Below the pieces are notes generated by a model, which was not told where the DNA came from, made no database searches, and saw only the letters and a list, made by a program, of their open reading frames with translations. Shown here piece after piece: positions 8,948-19,790 of a stretch of DNA of 64,000 nt (positions are counted from its first letter, which is position 1; each line of letters starts with the position of its first letter). The position numbers and the translations under genes are program-made. Origin of the DNA: Psychrobacillus antarcticus (lineage in GTDB: Bacteria > Bacillota > Bacilli > Bacillales_A > Planococcaceae); contig NZ_JAIZDB010000024.1 of NCBI RefSeq assembly GCF_029533155.1, forward strand, positions 1 through 64,000, given 5' to 3'.

Positions 8948-9418
8948 TCATTCTCCCTCCGTTGATTGCTGAATCGTTTCCTTTATAAGAGAAAAGTCAG
9001 GCGTATATACAAATGTTCCATATTGCATACCTTTTTCATGAACCGCAAATAAGAGATTAGTTCGGTCGCCTTCAGCCATAGGTAGATGGTGTAAGTCCTC
9101 GACTGAATGCCATTCTAAAATCCCTTCCTTTGTTTCCACTAAAGGTATTCCTTCTATGCCTTTAGCGATAAAGGTAAATAACATCCATTCATCTAAATGC
9201 TCTCCATCTTCCTCAATAATCATTGTATAAATCCCTTTTAAATGAGGTTGTATAGGAACAGCATTAGTTTCTTCTGTAAATTCTCTTACTGCAGAAACTA
9301 ATATAGATTCGCCCATCTCCATTTTACCACCTGGTGCCACATACCAATTTCTTCTTGGTTTTTTTAATAGTAGTACTTTGTCGTCTTTACATACGAGTAG
9401 GTTTGCTATTCTTTGCAC
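8948..9418 (-). CDS. Nudix hydrolase (YvcI-like, MutT family)
   Basis: 156-residue Nudix protein with the box GKMEMGESILVSAVREFTEETNA (about 31-53), complete in its catalytic glutamates. The substrate cannot be told from sequence; the family hydrolyses nucleoside diphosphate derivatives. First gene of the operon that runs into rapZ, with 3 nt between them, matching yvcI in Bacillus subtilis. Confidence 0.85.
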   Translation of the reverse strand: MQRIANLLVCKDDKVLLLKKPRRNWYVAPGGKMEMGESILVSAVREFTEETNAVPIQPHLKGIYTMIIEEDGEHLDEWMLFTFIAKGIEGIPLVETKEGILEWHSVEDLHHLPMAEGDRTNLLFAVHEKGMQYGTFVYTPDFSLIKETIQQSTEGE

Positions 9419-9475
9419 AAATCGTCACTCCACATCTATCATGTGTTAATAAACTATATTATACATTAATTTTCA

Positions 9476-9516
9476 TAAAAAGAGGCTGCTTCACGATTAA
9501 AATCGCGAAACAGCCT
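9476..9516 (-). terminator. trxB terminator
   Basis: On the minus strand a long stem (outer GGCTG/CAGCC, inner CGATT/AATCG) is followed by TCTTTTT. It lies between trxB and the Nudix gene. Confidence 0.85.
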
Positions 9517-9616
9517 GTCCAAATGTTTCATATATAAAAAGGGGGTCAATTTATATTCTTTACTATACACTTTATTTGTTTCAAGACTATTACAATTCGA
9601 TTAAGAAAAAATTAAA

Positions 9617-10579
<963 letters not shown>

Positions 10580-10636
10580 CTACGTTGCTACTATCCTCAA
10601 TCTATAGGATTTTTTTATATGCTTCAACTTTTTTGC

Positions 10637-12163
10637 CTAGGAATCAAAAAGGGGCAAAAATTGCATCAATTCGTTAATATACTTAGTCAAAGTATTCGTT
10701 GTAATGCCATACTGCTCAGCATAATATTTTTTCGTTATATTTTTAGCGCGCGACGATTCAAACATATACTCCGTTGCTGCTGCTAATGCACGTGGATTTT
10801 TGAATCCATAGCTCTTTTCTAGTGCGCGTTCCACTAAAACAAACCACATTTCAAATAGAAACGTATCTTTATGCTCCAAAGGCTTATATTTATCATACAA
10901 TAGGTCTGTCGCTGCAATTGCACGTAAAAAAGCTTTCTCTGCAGGTGATTTTTCATCAAAATCATGCCCTAAAGAATTGGCTAGGAATAATTTCTCCATC
11001 GTTGTTAATTCATCCACTACAATCCATTTTGGATGTGAGATTATCTCTTGACGATGTTTGGATTTACCTAACAAATAAAAACCATAAATACGGTCGCTCA
11101 CTTGCTTATGCTCTATTTTCTCCAAAATATATTCCTTTTGAATTTCAGAAGAAGTATCATGCGCTTCATTTTTCACTGGTAGCCAAGGTTCAAATCCTGC
11201 TTTTTCCGGATCCAGTTTCAATAAAGCCTTCCAAGCATTTTTGGCAACCTCTTCATGCCCAGAAAAATAAGCTGAATGAGATAGCCAGAAGTAAAATCCT
11301 GGATCCCCTTCAAAACCTTTTCGTTGTAAACTTCTTAGCCACTTAAATGCTTGTTCATATTTGCCTATTAATGCAAATGTCGCACCTAACTTATAACGAT
11401 GCTCAACAAAATAAGGGTTTATCTTCGCTAGTAATTCTACGATTTCTTCCAGCTCTTCTTCATTTTTTTCATAATAATGAATCACTGCTAAATTACATAG
11501 CGCGTGGATATTACCTCTATTTTCAATAAGTACATCATGTAGTAACGCCTTTGCTTGTTCCTCTTCGCCAATATAAAAATAAGCAAGCGCCAAATTATTA
11601 AATGCTGCCCAAAAATCTGGATGATCGACCACGATGGTTTCCAATAACTCTACTGCCTCAGCAAACTTACCTTGCTCCATCAAACGTCTGGATTTTTCCT
11701 GTAAAAATAACGCTTCACCCGATGGCGTATCCACCTGGAGTGAAACGATATCTTCCTGCTCCGTGAAGTCTACAATCTCCATTGCCTCTTCCGTGTATTC
11801 TCCTTGAATATCCATCTCCAAGTACATTTTTGCGAATTTATTGGCTTCCAAAAAATTCCCAAGATGGGCATTTACCTCCGCCAAAAAGAACGTAATTTCT
11901 GATTCGTTATGATCAATTGCATGGGCACTTCTCAAAAGCTCATGGGCTAGTTCAAAATTATCTATCTCCATTTGTAAAATCGCATATTGCAGTAATATCA
12001 TGGGATCATTCGGACTTAGTTCAACTGCTCTTTTTAAGTATTTATGTGCTTTTTCATATTGATCTTTTTGTAGTTCATCTAATGCTTTTTTATAATAGTA
12101 TTCACCCGTAGGTAAAAATGAAATGATATTTTCTCTAAGAACTTTTTTACTTTTTTTATTCAA
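10637..12163 (-). CDS. Tetratricopeptide-repeat protein (YvcD-like)
   Basis: About 508 residues with several TPR units. The clearest lie at about 25-95 (KALDELQKDQYEKAHKYLKRAVELSP and the next repeat) and about 165-265. The C-terminal third (about 330-508) has no motif I recognise. It starts at a TTG (12163), the only candidate with a ribosome site (GGAGGAT, 12168-12174); frames further upstream run through the his terminator. No signal peptide is seen. Position next to trxB and his matches yvcD of Bacillus subtilis, whose role is unknown; TPR folds usually mediate protein contacts. Confidence 0.85.
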   Translation of the reverse strand: MNKKSKKVLRENIISFLPTGEYYYKKALDELQKDQYEKAHKYLKRAVELSPNDPMILLQYAILQMEIDNFELAHELLRSAHAIDHNESEITFFLAEVNAHLGNFLEANKFAKMYLEMDIQGEYTEEAMEIVDFTEQEDIVSLQVDTPSGEALFLQEKSRRLMEQGKFAEAVELLETIVVDHPDFWAAFNNLALAYFYIGEEEQAKALLHDVLIENRGNIHALCNLAVIHYYEKNEEELEEIVELLAKINPYFVEHRYKLGATFALIGKYEQAFKWLRSLQRKGFEGDPGFYFWLSHSAYFSGHEEVAKNAWKALLKLDPEKAGFEPWLPVKNEAHDTSSEIQKEYILEKIEHKQVSDRIYGFYLLGKSKHRQEIISHPKWIVVDELTTMEKLFLANSLGHDFDEKSPAEKAFLRAIAATDLLYDKYKPLEHKDTFLFEMWFVLVERALEKSYGFKNPRALAAATEYMFESSRAKNITKKYYAEQYGITTNTLTKYINELMQFLPLFDS

Positions 12164-12173
12164 TATAATCCTC

Positions 12174-12213
12174 CGAAAAATAATAAGGAACGTTTTAATC
12201 AACGTCCCTTATT
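12174..12213 (-). terminator. his operon terminator
   Basis: A 13-bp stem (12182-12194 with 12201-12213, one G-U pair) followed on the minus strand by TTATTATTTTT. It ends the his operon and lies just upstream of the TPR gene's TTG start. Confidence 0.85.
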
Positions 12214-12241
12214 AGTATATCCTTCAGTATATCACATATAT

Positions 12242-12868
12242 TTAATTTTTATCTGCTTTAGCTTCATGTCTTTTTTGTAATACTTGTAGTAAGTCATAGA
12301 AACTAACTTGTTGGTTTTGTAGAAGGACTAACAGATGATATAGAAGGTCTGCTGCTTCCCACTTCAACTCTTCCCCATCATTATTTTTGGAAGCGATAAT
12401 GACTTCGGATGCTTCTTCTCCAATTTTTTTACAAATTTTATCTACACCTTTTTCAAATAAGTACGTCGTATACGCACCTTCCGGCATGGACTGCTGTCTT
12501 TCTTCAATAACATTAACTAGAGAGGTAATTGCATTATAGCCTACAGTATCATCCAGTTTTTCTAAGGTATTATGGAAGCATGTATCTTCTCCTGTATGGC
12601 ATGCTGGTCCAGTTGGTAGTACTTCTACTAATAAAGCATCTGAATCGCAGTCTGCCTTAATAGAAACTACTTTTTGGGTATTCCCTGAAGTTTCTCCTTT
12701 ATGCCAAAGTTCCTGTCTGCTACGGCTAAAAAACCAAGTTTCCCCTGTTTCTACTGTTTTTACATAGGCTTCCTCATTCATATAAGCAAGTGTTAACACT
12801 TCTCTTGTAATTGCATGTTGTACGATTACTGGTATTAAACCTTTTTCATCAAATACTAAATTAGTCAT
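12242..12868 (-). CDS. hisI: Bifunctional phosphoribosyl-AMP cyclohydrolase / phosphoribosyl-ATP pyrophosphatase
   Basis: HisIE fusion, 208 residues, for steps 2 and 3 of histidine synthesis. The N-terminal cyclohydrolase (about 1-115) has [19 protein letters not shown] and zinc-binding ADCDSDALL and CHTGEDTC. The C-terminal pyrophosphatase (about 120-200) has [13 protein letters not shown] and [13 protein letters not shown]. It is the last gene of the operon. The 45 bp between it and hisA hold only its ribosome site, where hisF would be expected. Confidence 0.97.
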   Translation of the reverse strand: MTNLVFDEKGLIPVIVQHAITREVLTLAYMNEEAYVKTVETGETWFFSRSRQELWHKGETSGNTQKVVSIKADCDSDALLVEVLPTGPACHTGEDTCFHNTLEKLDDTVGYNAITSLVNVIEERQQSMPEGAYTTYLFEKGVDKICKKIGEEASEVIIASKNNDGEELKWEAADLLYHLLVLLQNQQVSFYDLLQVLQKRHEAKADKN

Positions 12869-12913
12869 ATATTCTACTCCTTTTTCATTCGATGGATACG
12901 AATGCTCGTTTAC

Positions 12914-13657
12914 TTATTTGGCCGCTTCTTGAAGTGCTTCAGTTAGTGTAAAGCGATCATTATACAATGCTTTACCCGTTATAACCCCAGCAACCGTAGT
13001 CGTTTGTGCTAACTTTACTACTGCAGCAATATCTTCTAAGGAACTAATTCCACCTGATACAATAATAGATAGTCCGGTTGCTTCTGCCAATTCTTTATTT
13101 GCCACTAAATTTGGCCCTTGAAGCGTTCCATCTGTTGCAATGTCTGTAAAGATAACATGTTTGGCACCCTTAGAAGCAAAATATTGTCCAACTTCGACGG
13201 CGGATTGGGTAGAGGTTTCTAACCAGCCATGTGTTGCCACCATACCATCTTTTGCATCTAATCCGATGACAATCTTATCGCCACCGAATTCTTCTAATAA
13301 CTCTGTCACTAAGTCCGGTTGTGAAATAGCTAGACTTCCTATAATTACACGATCTACACCGTTATTCAAATAAAATTGAACGTCATCCTTCGTACGAATT
13401 CCTCCACCAACTTGTACGCTAACCGGAAGCTCCTTTGCAATGCGAATTACTTCGTCGGCATGGATTTTCGTACCGTCTTTTGCTCCATCTAAATCTACTA
13501 AATGAATCCATGTAGCCCCTTCATCTGCAAACTTTTTAGCCATATCGAATGGAGAATCACCATATACAGTTTCTTTCTCATAATCCCCTTGATATAGACG
13601 TACACATTTCCCGCCTTTCATATCAATTGCAGGATAAACTTGAATCGAAGTCAACAT
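12914..13657 (-). CDS. hisA: ProFAR isomerase HisA
   Basis: TIM-barrel isomerase acting on phosphoribosylformimino-AICAR phosphate in histidine synthesis. 247 residues. The N-terminal half-barrel shows PAIDMKGGKCVRL with the catalytic aspartate, and QVGGGIRTKDD; the C-terminal half has FTDIATDGTLQGPN and IIVSGGISS. It is HisA and not HisF: it lacks the IPCLDV start and has PAIDMKGG. AAGGAGGGAATA precedes ATG 13657. Confidence 0.97.
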   Translation of the reverse strand: MLTSIQVYPAIDMKGGKCVRLYQGDYEKETVYGDSPFDMAKKFADEGATWIHLVDLDGAKDGTKIHADEVIRIAKELPVSVQVGGGIRTKDDVQFYLNNGVDRVIIGSLAISQPDLVTELLEEFGGDKIVIGLDAKDGMVATHGWLETSTQSAVEVGQYFASKGAKHVIFTDIATDGTLQGPNLVANKELAEATGLSIIVSGGISSLEDIAAVVKLAQTTTVAGVITGKALYNDRFTLTEALQEAAK

Positions 13658-13667
13658 TATTCCCTCC

Positions 13668-14264
13668 TTATGTAAGTAGACCTTTTGTAGAAGGAACGCC
13701 CTTCACTCGATCATCTTTCGTAATAGCATCATCAATTGCTCGAGCTAACGCTTTGAAGATTGCTTCAATCATATGATGTGTATTTGCTCCATAATGAACG
13801 ATAACGTGAACATTCATACGTGCTTCCAATGCAAATTTCCATAGAAACTCATGAACAAGTTCTGTATCAAAATTCCCTACTTTTTGAGTTGGGAACTGCG
13901 CACGGAACTCTAAATGTGGACGATTGGAAATATCGATGACTACTTGCGCTAGGGCATCATCCATAGGCACGTAGGCATTTCCGTAGCGTTTAATACCTTT
14001 TTTGTCTCCTAATGCTTCTTTTACTGCTTGTCCTAGAACAATACCGATATCCTCTGTCGTATGGTGATCATCGATATATGTATCACCTTTAGCTTTAATA
14101 GAAGCATCAAATAAACCATGCTTTACAAATAAATCCAGCATGTGATCCATAAAAGGGACACCTGTATCTATTTCTGCTTTTCCTTCACCATCTAAATCAA
14201 TTTCAACCCACACTTTTGTTTCGTTTGTCATTCTCTCTATTTTCGCTACTCTTTTATGTGTCAT
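13668..14264 (-). CDS. hisB: Imidazoleglycerol-phosphate dehydratase
   Basis: 198-residue monofunctional HisB, the manganese enzyme making imidazole acetol phosphate. Metal-binding motifs HHTTED (about 65-70) and HHMIEA (about 165-170) are intact. It overlaps hisD by 4 nt, so the two are translationally coupled. Its substrate normally comes from HisF-HisH, whose genes are not in this operon. Confidence 0.97.
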   Translation of the reverse strand: MTHKRVAKIERMTNETKVWVEIDLDGEGKAEIDTGVPFMDHMLDLFVKHGLFDASIKAKGDTYIDDHHTTEDIGIVLGQAVKEALGDKKGIKRYGNAYVPMDDALAQVVIDISNRPHLEFRAQFPTQKVGNFDTELVHEFLWKFALEARMNVHVIVHYGANTHHMIEAIFKALARAIDDAITKDDRVKGVPSTKGLLT

Positions 14265-15544
14265 TTTGAATCCCCCTTATTCCAGCTTCTTGACTCAACA
14301 GACCTCGCATGTCCTTCTAATTGTTCTAGTCTTGCTAAGCGAGCAATTTTAGGATATTGCTCCTGCCACATTTCTTCTGAATAGTAGACTACGCTTGTTT
14401 TCTTCACGAAATCGTCAATACATAATCCACTTGAAAATCTTGCTGTACTATTTGTCGGCAGTACATGATTCGTACCAGCAAAATAATCGCCTACTGGCTC
14501 GCTACTGAATCTCCCGATAAAAATAGCCCCTGCATGTCTTATCATTTTACTCAACTCTTCGGGCTGCTCCGTAATAATTTCTAAATGTTCTGGCGCTAGC
14601 TCATTCACGGCAGCTACCGCTTGTTCCATTGATTCAGCAATATAAATACATCCGAAGTTTTCAATTGATGCTCGAGCAATTTCTTCTCTAGGAAGAAGCT
14701 TTAATTGTTTCTCTACCTCTATAGACACTTGTTCAGCTAAAGATGGGCTTGTTGTGATTAAAACAGAACATGCATATCGGTCATGCTCTGCTTGAGCAAG
14801 AAGATCTGCCGCTACTTCATCTGCATAGGCAGTATCATCAGCAAGAATAGCTATTTCACTAGGACCAGCTATCATATCAATTGCAACCCTACCAAATACC
14901 TCTCTTTTAGCTAGTGCTACAAAACTATTACCCGGGCCTGTAATCTTATCTACCGCTTTAATCGTTTCAGTACCATATGCAAGAGCTGCAATTGCTTGGG
15001 CTCCACCAACTTTATATATTTCTGTAATACCAGCTATACGTGCTGCTACTAATACGGAATCTGGTAGTTTTCCATTCGAAGATGGAGGTGATACGATAAC
15101 CACTCTGTCTACCCCAGCTACTATTGCAGGTATTGCGTTCATTAATACCGAAGATGGATAAGCTGCAGTCCCACCCGGAACGTATAAACCTACTGCATCT
15201 AGGGGTGAAATTTTATATTGAATATAAGAGTTTTTAGCTAATGGGAAGTCAATTTGCTGTTGAACTTGCTCTGTATGAAATGCTCGGATATTAGCAGCAG
15301 CCTCTTCCAAGTCTCCTACCAATTGTCTATCAAAGTTAGCGTATGCTTCATCCATTTCTTCTTTCGTTACTTTAAGTGATGCAAGTTTTGCACCATCCCA
15401 TTTTTCTGTATAACGAAGAAGGGCTTGATCACCGTTCTGCCGTACATCTGCGATTACCTCACGTACGGTCGTTAAATGATCTGCATTTCCTTGTTCAACC
15501 GAACGCAATAATGAAATTGTATTTGTAAGCTTTTCTATTTTCAT
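14261..15544 (-). CDS. hisD: Histidinol dehydrogenase
   Basis: Zinc- and NAD-dependent enzyme for the last two steps of histidine synthesis. 427 residues, the usual length. Recognisable segments are GLYVPGGTAAYPSS, KITGPGNSFVALAKREVFG, DMIAGPSE, DLLAQAEHD and FAGTNHVLPT. It overlaps hisB and is 8 nt from hisG. Confidence 0.97.
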   Translation of the reverse strand: MKIEKLTNTISLLRSVEQGNADHLTTVREVIADVRQNGDQALLRYTEKWDGAKLASLKVTKEEMDEAYANFDRQLVGDLEEAAANIRAFHTEQVQQQIDFPLAKNSYIQYKISPLDAVGLYVPGGTAAYPSSVLMNAIPAIVAGVDRVVIVSPPSSNGKLPDSVLVAARIAGITEIYKVGGAQAIAALAYGTETIKAVDKITGPGNSFVALAKREVFGRVAIDMIAGPSEIAILADDTAYADEVAADLLAQAEHDRYACSVLITTSPSLAEQVSIEVEKQLKLLPREEIARASIENFGCIYIAESMEQAVAAVNELAPEHLEIITEQPEELSKMIRHAGAIFIGRFSSEPVGDYFAGTNHVLPTNSTARFSSGLCIDDFVKKTSVVYYSEEMWQEQYPKIARLARLEQLEGHARSVESRSWNKGDSK

Positions 15545-15552
15545 AGCATTCC

Positions 15553-16182
15553 CTACCTTTTATTCAATTCATTTTTTAATTGTGCAATAAATGCATTGAT
15601 ACGTTCACTTTTCACTCGATAACTTACAGGATTGACGATCAATCGAGAGGAGATAGGAACGATTTTTTCATATTCAACTAAACCATTTTCCTTCAACGTT
15701 TGTCCAGTAGAAACGATATCGACAATGCGATCTGCAAGACCAATCATTGGTGCTAGCTCAATCGAACCATTCAACTCAATAATTTCTACTTGCTCTCCTT
15801 TTTCCTTGTAAAAGTTCGTAGCAATTCTTGGATACTTTGTTGCAACTCGTGGCGCAATATCATTCATCGTCGTGTTCGGAAGACCGGCAGTTGCTATATA
15901 ACAATTACTAATATGTAAATCCAATAGCTCATGGACATCGCGGTGCTGTTCCAATAAAACATCCTTCCCAGCAATTCCGATATCCGCTACACCATGTTCC
16001 ACGTATACAGGGACATCCATCGGTTTCGCCAGGATGAACTGAATGCGTTCACCCGGAGCCTCTACTATTAACTTTCTCGAATCACTAATCTCTTTAGGCA
16101 AGTTAAATCCTGCTTCTACAAATAATTTATACGCTTCTTCAAAGATACGCCCTTTTGGCATGGCAATAGTTAACTCAATCAC
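15553..16182 (-). CDS. hisG: ATP phosphoribosyltransferase, short form
   Basis: Catalyses the first, committed step of histidine synthesis. About 209 residues, the short form that lacks the regulatory ACT-like domain and needs HisZ, which is encoded just upstream. I choose GTG 16182 as the start: AAGGTGG is the ribosome site, and the start overlaps the hisZ stop by 8 nt. Family motifs include [10 protein letters not shown] and [16 protein letters not shown]. Confidence 0.95.
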   Translation of the reverse strand: MIELTIAMPKGRIFEEAYKLFVEAGFNLPKEISDSRKLIVEAPGERIQFILAKPMDVPVYVEHGVADIGIAGKDVLLEQHRDVHELLDLHISNCYIATAGLPNTTMNDIAPRVATKYPRIATNFYKEKGEQVEIIELNGSIELAPMIGLADRIVDIVSTGQTLKENGLVEYEKIVPISSRLIVNPVSYRVKSERINAFIAQLKNELNKR

Positions 16183-17353
16183 GAACAGAACCACCTTCGG
16201 ACACGATAATTACCTCATCGAAAATTTGTTTAAACGCTTCAATATCATTTACACTCTCGGCGTATTGCAGCGTCACATATTCGGATACATTTCTTCTAGC
16301 TTCCGCTAATACATTCGCTTTAGAAAAAGACCCTTTATCAAATAAAAGAAGTGTATGCTTTTCTTCTACGGCAACTTTCGGTAAAACTTCCAACAAACGG
16401 TCTACCCTAATCCCAAATCCTGTTGCACCAACTTTTTCGTCGAACTGTTTAAATAACTCATCATATCTTCCACCATTTCCAATGGAGAAACCACTTCCTG
16501 CCGCGTGAATTTCAAACAGCATACCTGTGTAATAGCTCATATGACTCGCTAAAGAAAAATCAAACGATACAATCGAAATGTCATTCAATTGGAATTCCAG
16601 CAGTTCTTGGAGTTCTACAATCTGATCGATCAAATATTGTTGATCGTCATTGAGGAACTGACGAAAATCCGAAAATACATTGGAATCTATTGTATAATCT
16701 ATTATTTTATTAAGTCTTTCTTTCTTTTCTTTTAATAAGTTCATGCTTTCTAGCTTTTGTGAGAAACCAACTAAGTTTTTCTCTACTAATAGTTGTCTTA
16801 GCGTTTCAACCTGTTCTTTATTTTCTGTGTTGTTCGTTAAGAAAGCAGTTAGGATTTCAGCATGTCCAATCGTAATTCGGAAGCTTTCTACACCTAAATC
16901 CTTTAATAGTTCTATGGAGGTATAGATTATTTCACTATCTGCGTACGGACTAAAATCGCCAATTAGTTCAAGTCCTAGTTGCTCAAACTCAGCTGGTCTT
17001 CCGCCTTCTCGTTGTTGTGCACGAAATACATCCGCATAGTAGGCTAAGCGTAATGGATTTTTTTCCTTTAGTAATTTGGATGCTGCTATTCTAGCAATAG
17101 GTGTCGTCATATCAGGACGCAATACAAGCATTTCGCCTTGATTGTCTACTAGTTTAAACAAAGAAGACTCGTCAATTGCGGAAGCCTTTCCGATTGTTTC
17201 AAAATACTCCACGGACGGTGTTTTTATAAAGTCATACCCTTTTCTTCGTATAAAGTCTCTTGCTGTCGATCGTATATATTCTTTTTGTTCGTTTACTTCT
17301 GGAAACGAGTCTCTCATTCCAAGAGGCTTTTCGAACATTTGAATTTTGCTCAT
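16175..17353 (-). CDS. hisZ: ATP phosphoribosyltransferase regulatory subunit
   Basis: 392-residue paralogue of histidyl-tRNA synthetase that activates short HisG and gives histidine feedback. It has the synthetase-like motif 2 ([14 protein letters not shown] and [13 protein letters not shown]) and GFGIRVDRL, but is shorter than HisRS and lacks its anticodon-binding domain. It is the first gene of the his operon, with a good promoter about 60-85 nt upstream. Confidence 0.95.
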   Translation of the reverse strand: MSKIQMFEKPLGMRDSFPEVNEQKEYIRSTARDFIRRKGYDFIKTPSVEYFETIGKASAIDESSLFKLVDNQGEMLVLRPDMTTPIARIAASKLLKEKNPLRLAYYADVFRAQQREGGRPAEFEQLGLELIGDFSPYADSEIIYTSIELLKDLGVESFRITIGHAEILTAFLTNNTENKEQVETLRQLLVEKNLVGFSQKLESMNLLKEKKERLNKIIDYTIDSNVFSDFRQFLNDDQQYLIDQIVELQELLEFQLNDISIVSFDFSLASHMSYYTGMLFEIHAAGSGFSIGNGGRYDELFKQFDEKVGATGFGIRVDRLLEVLPKVAVEEKHTLLLFDKGSFSKANVLAEARRNVSEYVTLQYAESVNDIEAFKQIFDEVIIVSEGGSVRD

Positions 17354-17411
17354 TTTACCACTCCTAAAAATACTTTAGTACACTAGAGAACTAACAAGAT
17401 GAATTAATTGA

Positions 17412-17440
17412 ATTTTATCCTACTTTATTCTATTCGTCAA
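17412..17440 (-). promoter_or_regulatory. his operon promoter
   Basis: On the minus strand TTGACG (17440-17435) and TAAAAT (17417-17412) are separated by 17 bp, a good SigA-type promoter. The leader to the hisZ start is only about 50 nt, too short for a T-box riboswitch. Confidence 0.75.
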
Positions 17441-17647
17441 ATTTTCTGTTTTTCCTCTATTTGAGAGGAATTTGTCGGCGAGAATGATGATTAGATTGCT
17501 AAAAAGGAGCCGCCAGAGGGGGTTAGTTGGAATTTTCGGAGGCTTAAATAGTCGTGTTTTATAAAATGAGTAACTATGAAATGGACTCCGATAAAAGAAA
17601 ATAAAATAGTATTTCTAACCAAGCAGATGGTTTTATACTTTCTCTCA
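17441..17647. other. Gene-free stretch upstream of the his promoter
   Basis: Of the roughly 330 bases between hisZ and the acyltransferase gene, this part holds no gene and no T-box sequence on either strand. A purine-rich GC island around 17500-17550 is the only compositional oddity. I see no further structure. Confidence 0.5.
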
Positions 17648-17681
17648 ATAAAAAGCTATCCTCCAAAGGAGAATAGCTTTT
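17648..17681 (-). terminator. Terminator after the hprK-lgt-yvoD-ppaX-yvoF operon
   Basis: A 14-nt inverted repeat (17651-17664 with 17668-17681, one mismatch) with T-rich flanks in both directions, immediately downstream of the last gene. Confidence 0.85.
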
Positions 17682-17683
17682 CA

Positions 17684-18193
17684 TTAGTTTTTGTTTCGTT
17701 CAAGCATTTGTTCCTTCGTATAAACAATGCGCATTGGGTTTCCGCCAACGAAGCATCCTTCTGGAACGTCCGCATTGACGAGTGTGGCTGCAGAAACAAT
17801 CGCGTCATTACCAATCGTAATACCTGGCAAAATCGTTGTATTAGCGCCGATCAATACTCGATCTCCAATAATGACATCACCAATACGATACTCATCTATC
17901 AAATATTCATGCGCAAGAATCGTCGTGTTGTAACCAATTATGGAATTGTCTCCTACTTTAATACGCTCCGGGAACATGACATCGACCATCACCATTAAAG
18001 CAAAAGACGTTTCTTTACCGACCTCCATTTTCAAAAAGGCACGATAGAAAAAGTTCTTCCAGCTTAAGAACGGAGAATATCTAGCAGCTTGAATAAAAAT
18101 AAAGTTCTTTATCACTTTCCAAAATGGAACAGTATCATATACATGCCAAAGTGAGTTTGCCCCTTTTACCGGGTATCGTTCTGTTCTCCTCAT
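17684..18193 (-). CDS. Hexapeptide-repeat acyltransferase (YvoF-like)
   Basis: 169 residues with left-handed beta-helix repeats from about 55 to 150 (IKVGDNSIIGYNTTI, VIIGDRVLIGANTTILPGITIGNDAIVSAATLV). This is the fold of acetyltransferases of the maltose/galactoside O-acetyltransferase type. The C-terminal GGNPMRI is typical. The substrate is unknown. It overlaps ppaX by 4 nt, as the last gene of the hprK operon. Confidence 0.85.
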   Translation of the reverse strand: MRRTERYPVKGANSLWHVYDTVPFWKVIKNFIFIQAARYSPFLSWKNFFYRAFLKMEVGKETSFALMVMVDVMFPERIKVGDNSIIGYNTTILAHEYLIDEYRIGDVIIGDRVLIGANTTILPGITIGNDAIVSAATLVNADVPEGCFVGGNPMRIVYTKEQMLERNKN

Positions 18194-18840
18194 ACATGTT
18201 CCCCTTTAGCTATATCAAGTAGCTCACTTAATTGATGAAGCATATAAGTGGGATTAAAAGTAGCTAAGAACTCTTCTCCTTTGATGGACCAGGCTACGCC
18301 AGCTGTATCAACACCAGCCCTTTGCCCACCAACAATATCATGGAAGTTATCGCCAACCATAAGGGCATCTTCTTTGTTAGCTCCAATTCTTTGAAGTGCT
18401 ATTTGAATCGGCTCTGGATCAGGCTTTGTATATGTCACGTCCTCTAAGTCGACAATCGTATCAAATAATGCTTCACATTCTATTAATCGGAGACCTCTTT
18501 CTATCATTTCTCGTCTCTTAGTAGAAACAATCGCCATTTTGTAGCCATCCTTCTTTAACTGTCGTAAAGTTTCTACAACACCCTCAAAAGGCGCTACCAT
18601 CTGGTCGTGATGCTCCAGGTTCCATTTGCGATAGGAAGCAGTTAAAGTTTCAGTTAATCCCGGATCTATCGCATTAAAAGTTTCAGATAATGGTGGTCCT
18701 AAAAACGGGAGGACAGTCTCTCGATTATATTTCCCCGGAAATGTTTCGGTTAATATGTGTAAAAAAGTCTCGATAATTAGTTCATTCGTATTTAACAATG
18801 TTCCATCCAAATCAAAAAGTAGCGCTTTATAGTTTTTCAC
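18190..18840 (-). CDS. ppaX: Pyrophosphatase PpaX (HAD family)
   Basis: 216-residue HAD phosphatase with motif I LLFDLDGTLLNTNE (about 7-20), motif II VSTKRR and motifs III/IV KPDPEP...GDNFHD. In Bacillus, PpaX hydrolyses the pyrophosphate released when HprK/P dephosphorylates Ser46-P proteins, pulling that reaction forward. Its place between hprK and the acyltransferase gene supports this over other HAD functions. Confidence 0.92.
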   Translation of the reverse strand: MKNYKALLFDLDGTLLNTNELIIETFLHILTETFPGKYNRETVLPFLGPPLSETFNAIDPGLTETLTASYRKWNLEHHDQMVAPFEGVVETLRQLKKDGYKMAIVSTKRREMIERGLRLIECEALFDTIVDLEDVTYTKPDPEPIQIALQRIGANKEDALMVGDNFHDIVGGQRAGVDTAGVAWSIKGEEFLATFNPTYMLHQLSELLDIAKGEHV

Positions 18841-19775
18841 TGGACTACCACTTCCTTATGCTTACTTTGTTCCGCTTTCCTCCAAACATAAGCAACTACT
18901 ATCGTTAATACGAAGGCAGTTATTAATCTTATTAATAATAAAGGCCAGATTGGGATTCCTAATGGTATAAAGATTAATGTATCTTCGACAACAGCGTGAC
19001 ATGCCACTAAGAATATAAAAGCCAAAGTAGCATCCTTTTTACTTACTCCGTCATCTCGCACCGCTTGAATCATGACACCTGCTCCATACGCAAGTCCAAT
19101 TACAAGTCCAGCTACAAGCGTTAAGGAAGCGTTGGGTTGTATACCAATAACTTTCGTAAATGGAGCAAGCTTTTGTGAAAACTTTTGTAAATAATTCCGA
19201 TCCTTCAAAAACTGGATGATAACCATCAATGGAATGACGATTAGCGCTAATTGTAAAACGCCGAACGTCGCCTTTTGTAGGCCAAGCAAAATAATTTCTC
19301 CCCAACCATCAGGAACTTGCTGGCTTACTTTTAGCGCACCATATGTCGCCACCTCTCCCCCACCTTGCCACACAAGGTTAATAATGACAGCTGACATAAT
19401 AGCTAAACCAAAGCGAACAACCAATACAATCCATAACTTCACACCAACTCTAAGAGCCACTCCAGTTTCAATGAAAATGTTATGTGAGAAGGATAGCATT
19501 GTTGCTAGTATAAAAACTTCCTTTACAGTCAATTCCAAAGAAAGGATCCCAGCAATACCTGCATATAAATTCAATACATTCCCCAGCACTAAAGGAATAG
19601 CAGCCTCCCCGCGAAGTCCTAGTATCCCCATAAAAGGAGATATGATATCAATAATCCAAGGAAGCACTGGCGTGTACTGTAAAATCACTACGATTAATGT
19701 AATTGGGAAGATTATTTTACTTAATGTCCATGTCGTTTTCAGACCAGCAAGCAACCCATTTTTCAACGTCCCCAT
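18837..19775 (-). CDS. Nucleoside-recognition (Gate) domain membrane protein, YvoD-like
   Basis: 312-residue polytopic membrane protein with about eight hydrophobic segments. It has two Gate-like halves, the first around SPFMGILGLRGEAAIPLVLGN and the second around LVAGLVIGLAYGAGVM. Similar proteins include the spore maturation SpmA/SpmB pair, but the position between lgt and ppaX identifies it as the yvoD equivalent, whose substrate is unknown. Overlaps ppaX by 4 nt. Confidence 0.85.
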   Translation of the reverse strand: MGTLKNGLLAGLKTTWTLSKIIFPITLIVVILQYTPVLPWIIDIISPFMGILGLRGEAAIPLVLGNVLNLYAGIAGILSLELTVKEVFILATMLSFSHNIFIETGVALRVGVKLWIVLVVRFGLAIMSAVIINLVWQGGGEVATYGALKVSQQVPDGWGEIILLGLQKATFGVLQLALIVIPLMVIIQFLKDRNYLQKFSQKLAPFTKVIGIQPNASLTLVAGLVIGLAYGAGVMIQAVRDDGVSKKDATLAFIFLVACHAVVEDTLIFIPLGIPIWPLLLIRLITAFVLTIVVAYVWRKAEQSKHKEVVVQ

Positions 19776-19790
19776 CTTATCCCAGCTTTC

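Noticed and set aside
12869-12913. Remnant of hisF between hisA and hisIE
   Set aside because: A short reading (KRAFVSIE) loosely recalls the HisF start, but nine codons are too few to be distinguished from chance.
17354-17680. T-box riboswitch upstream of hisZ
   Set aside because: No T-box core sequence on either strand, and the promoter lies only about 60-85 nt before the gene.
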